Assembly (NCBI RefSeq): GCF_022682495.2
Contig: NC_071387.1
Location: 148,164,347 to 148,228,346 of the forward strand
Length of the DNA: 64,000 nucleotides
From: Desmodus rotundus
Lineage: Eukaryota; Chordata; Mammalia; Chiroptera; Phyllostomidae
Reading direction: 5' to 3'
A program made the position numbers and the translations under genes. Below the pieces are notes generated by a model. The model ran no database searches and was not told the DNA's origin. It saw only the letters and a list, made by a program, of their open reading frames with translations. Every line of letters starts with the position of its first letter. Positions within the stretch are counted from its first letter, which is position 1. This document shows positions 59,861 to 64,000 of this stretch, piece by piece.

Positions 59861-60549
59861 TAGAACTTGTCATTAACCATTGTGTACACTGCCTCCCCAG
59901 TACATTTCTTCAGTAATGGGTGTTTGCTTTCCACGCTGCCACAATCCCTAAGTCCCCAGGTACTGGAGTTGAGCTTCTGCTTACAGTTGTCTCCTTGAAG
60001 GGTTCCCACCCATCTTAGACCTGCCCCATAGCCTTCAGCTGGAAGAACTGCCCCTCTATCACTGGGGAAATACCAGTGAGAAAAGGGCCTCCACCTTGGT
60101 CCTGCTCATAGTTTATATCCTCAGCTATTTCCCTTAATTGTTTCCCACCCGTCTTCTCACCAATCCTGACTCCTAGACCCCTGCTCCCTGAATTCACTGC
60201 TTATTTGTAGCCTTTAGATCTGCCACGTGTCCATGTTCCCCTGCAAAAACCATGGATGGCTCATATTGATTTTGGTTTATACTTAGCTGTTTCTGGCTTC
60301 TTTGAGTAAACACCTCATCTAGGAAGCTTTACTTTCTGAACCTTGCCCCCTATGATAGGCCTCCATGAGGATGTCCATGCTAGTGGGGGCCTAGATGCCA
60401 GGCCTTGGTCTGTGGTCAGGATAAATCTGGAATATTTTTGTGCCCCGTTCATTTCACCCACAGGGTGAAAAGGGCCTGAGGGTAGTGTTACTAGCCCCAG
60501 GGGCCAGATGGCAAAGGTTATGGTAGAGGTATGTACTTAACCTATTTTG
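59861..60549. other. Upstream flank, nothing recognised
   Basis: Mixed-composition DNA with no feature I can name. Confidence 0.4.
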
Positions 60550-60625
60550 TGCTTTGGTACCCATTCACCAAATCTTTATTGAGCATCTACTTGTAATAAC
60601 ATAGTGCTAGGCGTTAGAGATTTAG
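60550..60625. repeat. MIR/L2-like remnant
   Basis: The stretch caccaaatctttattgagca, then catctacttgtaataacata and gtgctaggcgttagaga, is the common MIR/L2 end pattern. Confidence 0.55.
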
Positions 60626-61479
60626 TCTCTGCTCACACGGAGGGTAAAGAACATTCATTGGTTGCCCACCCAATAATTGTTCTTCCCTTTCTTGACCCCC
60701 TAACAGCATCCAGACCTCACTGTTAAGAATTCTCCTTCTCTCATTTTGTATTAGCCTTGCAATTCCAGTGGAGTGGACACCATCCCAGACTTCCAAAGGT
60801 GGGGAAATAGTGATGGCCCAGTTGGTCTATGACAATAGGAGTGGTTGCAAGACACAGTCCTTCTGGTGTGATGTGGTGTGCAGGTGCAAAGTCTGGAAAT
60901 GCTGGCACCATTTTGCCATGATGAAGAAAGCCAGAGGAGAATGGATCTTACACAAAATCATAAACCCAAACAAGAGATCACAGAGCCTAATCAAATACTC
61001 CTGAAGTTCACTCTCCTTCTGGAATTTTCAGTTACATAATTCAACAAATCTTTAAGTTTACAAAAATTTGAGTTGAATTTTCTATTACATGAAAACTTAA
61101 AATCTAGCTGATGCATGGAGCTTAGATCTCAAGATGCAGAAGCGATTTTCCTCTCTTTGGATAGCAGTACTCATTTTCTTTTGCGAGACACTTCTGCCAG
61201 TTCCCTAGTTTTCTAGCAAATTACGGAAGAGGGCTGAAGGACAGAAAAGTTAGTTGTTATCCAATATCCGTTCACTTTCTTCTTTAGTAACACAACTCCC
61301 AGTATAAGAGGGGCAGAACTTCTCTTGCAGTTATGTGTGACCATGTGATTAAGATTTGGCCAATGGTTTCAGGAGGAGATTTGGAGGGGCAGCTTTCTCC
61401 CAGACAAAAGTTCTGGCAGAGGCCATTGTTCATTTGCTGAGTCTATCCCCTACAGAGCTGGCAAGCAGGCATCATATCT
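60626..61479. other. Upstream flank, nothing recognised
   Basis: No gene or named repeat. The phrase gaccatgtgattaagatttg near 61340 looks repeat-like but I cannot assign it. Confidence 0.4.
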
Positions 61480-64000
61480 GAGTTCCTATCAACCTGGCCA
61501 ACATGGTTCGCCCCACCCTAGTGATTGCCTTAGACCCTGTCCTGAACAACTGTCAGGCCCATCCAAGCCTCATCCAGTGGCTTTTCTATACAAATGACCT
61601 CTTTCGGCACATGTTTCTAACTTTCCTAAAATCTTTCAAACAAGCAGCATGTAGCCTTTGCATACCCTGCACTTCTTGCTAAGTGGCCCCAGCCTGACAC
61701 TAGCAGCAGTGAGCCTCAGTTAGCAGCATGGCCTCTCCTGAGCACCTCCAAGTCCAGCACAAGTAGCAGGTGTCTTCCGATTTCTTTGTAGCTCATGCCA
61801 GGTCACCCCTGTCAGGAGACAGGCTATGGATAACTTTGTACCTCCTAGTTGGCCCCTGAGCCAGTACAATGGGTGGACACCTTTAGACCATGGAACATTA
61901 CAACACAATCACCTCCACAAATGACACACTCAACAGGCAGACTCAGCTGGCACCAAAGCCCCACTGAAACAAGTTTTGCTCTGAGGGGTGGGCCCCTGCA
62001 CTGCAGTTCCTTCCCTGTAGTCATAGTTGGTCCTCGCAGCTGATAGATCTGTCAGTCAGTCCCTCCCAGTGATGTGCAACAGCAATTGAGGCTCAGCTAC
62101 GACAGGACAGTGCAAACAGCCCACAGAGGGGCACACCTGGAGAGCCCAGCTTGGGTCACTGGGGAGGCTGCACCCTGGGCCCTACAGAAGGCCATTCTAC
62201 AAGTCTGGGATATGAGCTGCTTTGCCTAATACACAGAAACAAACACAGGGAAGAGGCTGAGATGAGGAGACAAAAAAATAGGTCCCAAATGAAAGAACAG
62301 GAGAAATCCCAGGAAAAAAGAACTAAATGAAATGTAAGCAAGCAAACTACCAAATACAGAGTTCAAAACAATGGTTATAAAGATGCTCAAGGAACTCAGT
62401 GAGAACTTCAACAGCATTAGAAAAGGACATGGAAACCATGTAACCAGGAACCAGTAAGAAATGAAGACTGCACTGACTGAAATGAATAAGTTAGAGGGAA
62501 ACAACAGTACAGTAGATGAAGGGGAGAATCAAATTAGCTATTACGAGGAAGCAGAAAATAACCAATCAGAACAGCAAAACAAAACAAAAAAGTCCAAAAA
62601 AATGAAGATGGGGTAAGCAGTCTCTGGGACAACTTCAAGCATATCAACATTTGTATTTGGGGGTGCTGGAAGGAGAAGAGAGAGAGCAAAAACTGAAAAA
62701 CCTATTTGAAAAAATAATAAAAGAAAACTTCCTTAACTTGGTGAAGGAAATAGATATGCAAGTCCAGGAAGCACAGAGACCCAAACAAGATGAACCCAAA
62801 GAGGCCCACTTCAAAACACATCATAAATGCCAAAGTTTAAAGACAAAGGAAGAACATTAAAATTAGTAAGAAAAAAGCTGTTAGTTACCAACAAGGAAGC
62901 TCCCATAAGACTGTCAGCAGATTTCTCAACAGAAATTTTGCAGGCTAGAAGGAATTGACAAGAAATATTCAAAGTAATGAAAAGCAAGGACCTACAACCA
63001 AGATTACTCTACCCAGCAATGATATCATTTAGAATCAAAGGACAAATAAAGAGCTTCCCAGACAAGAAAAAGCAAAAGGACTTCATCACCACTAAACTAG
63101 TATTTTAAGAAATGTTAGAGGGTCTTCTTTAAGAAAAAGAAGAAAAAGAGATAAAAATATGAATAATAAAATGGCAATACATATATATCTATCAACAATT
63201 ACTTTAAATGCAAATGGATTAAATGCTCCAATCAAAAGACTATAGTAAATGGATGACAAAACAAGACCTTACATAGGCTGTCTACAAGACATTCACTTTA
63301 GATCTAAAGACACATGAAGGCAAAGTATAGGGGTGGAAAAACATATTTCATGAAAATGGAAACAAAACAGAGAAAAGCTGGGGTAGCAATACTTACATCA
63401 GACAAAACAGACTTTAAAACAAAGACTATAACAAGAGACAAAGAAGGACCCAGCAATTCCACTTCTGGGTATTTATCCAAAGAAACCCAAAATACTAAAT
63501 TAAAAAGACATATACAACCATGTGTTTATTGCAGCATTATTTACAACAACCAAGATATGAATGTAATGTAAATGTCCATCAATAGATGAATGGATAACAA
63601 AGAAGCAGTGCATATATACAACAAAATAAGTTTCAGCCATAAAAAAAGAATATCTTGCCATCTGCAACAACATGGATGGACCTAGAGGGTATTATGCTCA
63701 GTGAAATAAGTCAGACAATGAAAGACAAATGCCAGATGATTTCACTTTATTGTGGAATCTAAAAAACAAAATAAACAAACAAGCAAAATAGAAACAGACT
63801 CATAGATACAGAGAACATTTTGATAATTGCCAGATACGAGAGGGGTTGGGGGAATGAGTGAATAAAGTGAAGGAATAAAGTAGAAATTGGTAGTTACTAA
63901 ATTGTCATGGGGATGTAAAGTGCAGCATAGGAAATAGAGTAGCCAGAGAACATATATGCACAACCCATGGATATGGACAAGGAAGGGAATGGGGATTGCC
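61480..64000 (+). mobile_element. Older L1 (L1MA-like) with internal ORF2 deletion, runs off the window
   Basis: A 5' UTR-like part is followed near 62265 by acaaaaaaataggtcccaaa and ORF1 pieces (EGEEREQKLKNLFEKIIKEN at about 62670, then RLSADF-like and LLYPAMISF). The ORF2 endonuclease part begins near 63185 (TLNANGLNAPIKR, then KAGVAILTSDKTDFKTK). At about 63447 the sequence jumps to the ORF2 C-terminus (cccagcaattccacttctgg) and 3' UTR, so most of the reverse transcriptase is missing. Many stops are present. The left boundary is uncertain. Confidence 0.75.

Noticed and set aside
48011..64000. Exons of the next gene upstream (TICAM2/TMED7 in other mammals)
   Set aside because: I found no sequence resembling either protein. 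The spacing known in human would place them beyond the window.
1..64000. CRISPR arrays, operons, phage or plasmid features
   Set aside because: The window is vertebrate nuclear DNA with spliced genes and retrotransposons. No regularly spaced repeats were seen.

Overview
This is mammalian nuclear DNA, and the repeats point to a bat. The host gene is recognisable as FEM1C. One repeat at 32015-32260 looks like a VES-type tRNA-derived SINE, a bat family. The other repeats are bat-like L1 and half-L1 (HAL1) elements, mariner and hAT miniature elements, and Tigger1. Ancient MIR, L2, MER5 and MaLR copies fit a placental mammal. I cannot name the species.

Gene content. The only intact protein gene I can support is FEM1C, on the minus strand. 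It encodes the substrate receptor of a Cullin-2 E3 ubiquitin ligase for C-terminal arginine degrons. Its CpG-island promoter lies around 47.3-48.0 kb. Coding exon 2 is 45944-46487, with 5' UTR to 46673. A 27.7-kb intron separates it from the last exon, whose coding part is 16891-18200, followed by a 3' UTR of about 3.3 kb ending near 13.61 kb. The two coding pieces add to 1854 nt, or 617 codons plus stop, and the splice phase is exact. Two intronless retrocopies lie downstream of the gene on the plus strand: ATP5PO (9.6-10.3 kb) and UBE2C (10.9-11.6 kb). Both are broken.

Layout. 1-13.3 kb: downstream flank with MIR, L1, mariner, MaLR and hAT pieces and the two retrocopies. 13.6-18.2 kb: FEM1C 3' UTR and last exon. 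18.2-45.9 kb: the big intron, which holds an old L1 split by a solo class II LTR, a Tigger inside a hAT, a fresh 5'-inverted L1, Tigger1, an L1 carrying a nested HAL1, a VES SINE, a truncated HAL1, mariner and hAT miniatures, and a near-full-length HAL1. 45.9-48.0 kb: exon 2, intron 1 and promoter. 48-64 kb: upstream flank with a mariner, a hAT split by a third full HAL1, ancient LINE and SINE pieces, and an old L1 with an internal deletion running off the end.

The most interesting system is the HAL1 family. Three near-full-length copies and one truncated copy share the same architecture of 5' UTR, ORF1 and 3' tail with ORF2 absent. All three long copies have identifiable target-site duplications, one of them perfect. 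Their 3' tails share a short terminal motif with autonomous L1 copies in the same window, which fits mobilisation in trans by L1 ORF2 protein. Boundaries were read by eye without a repeat library.
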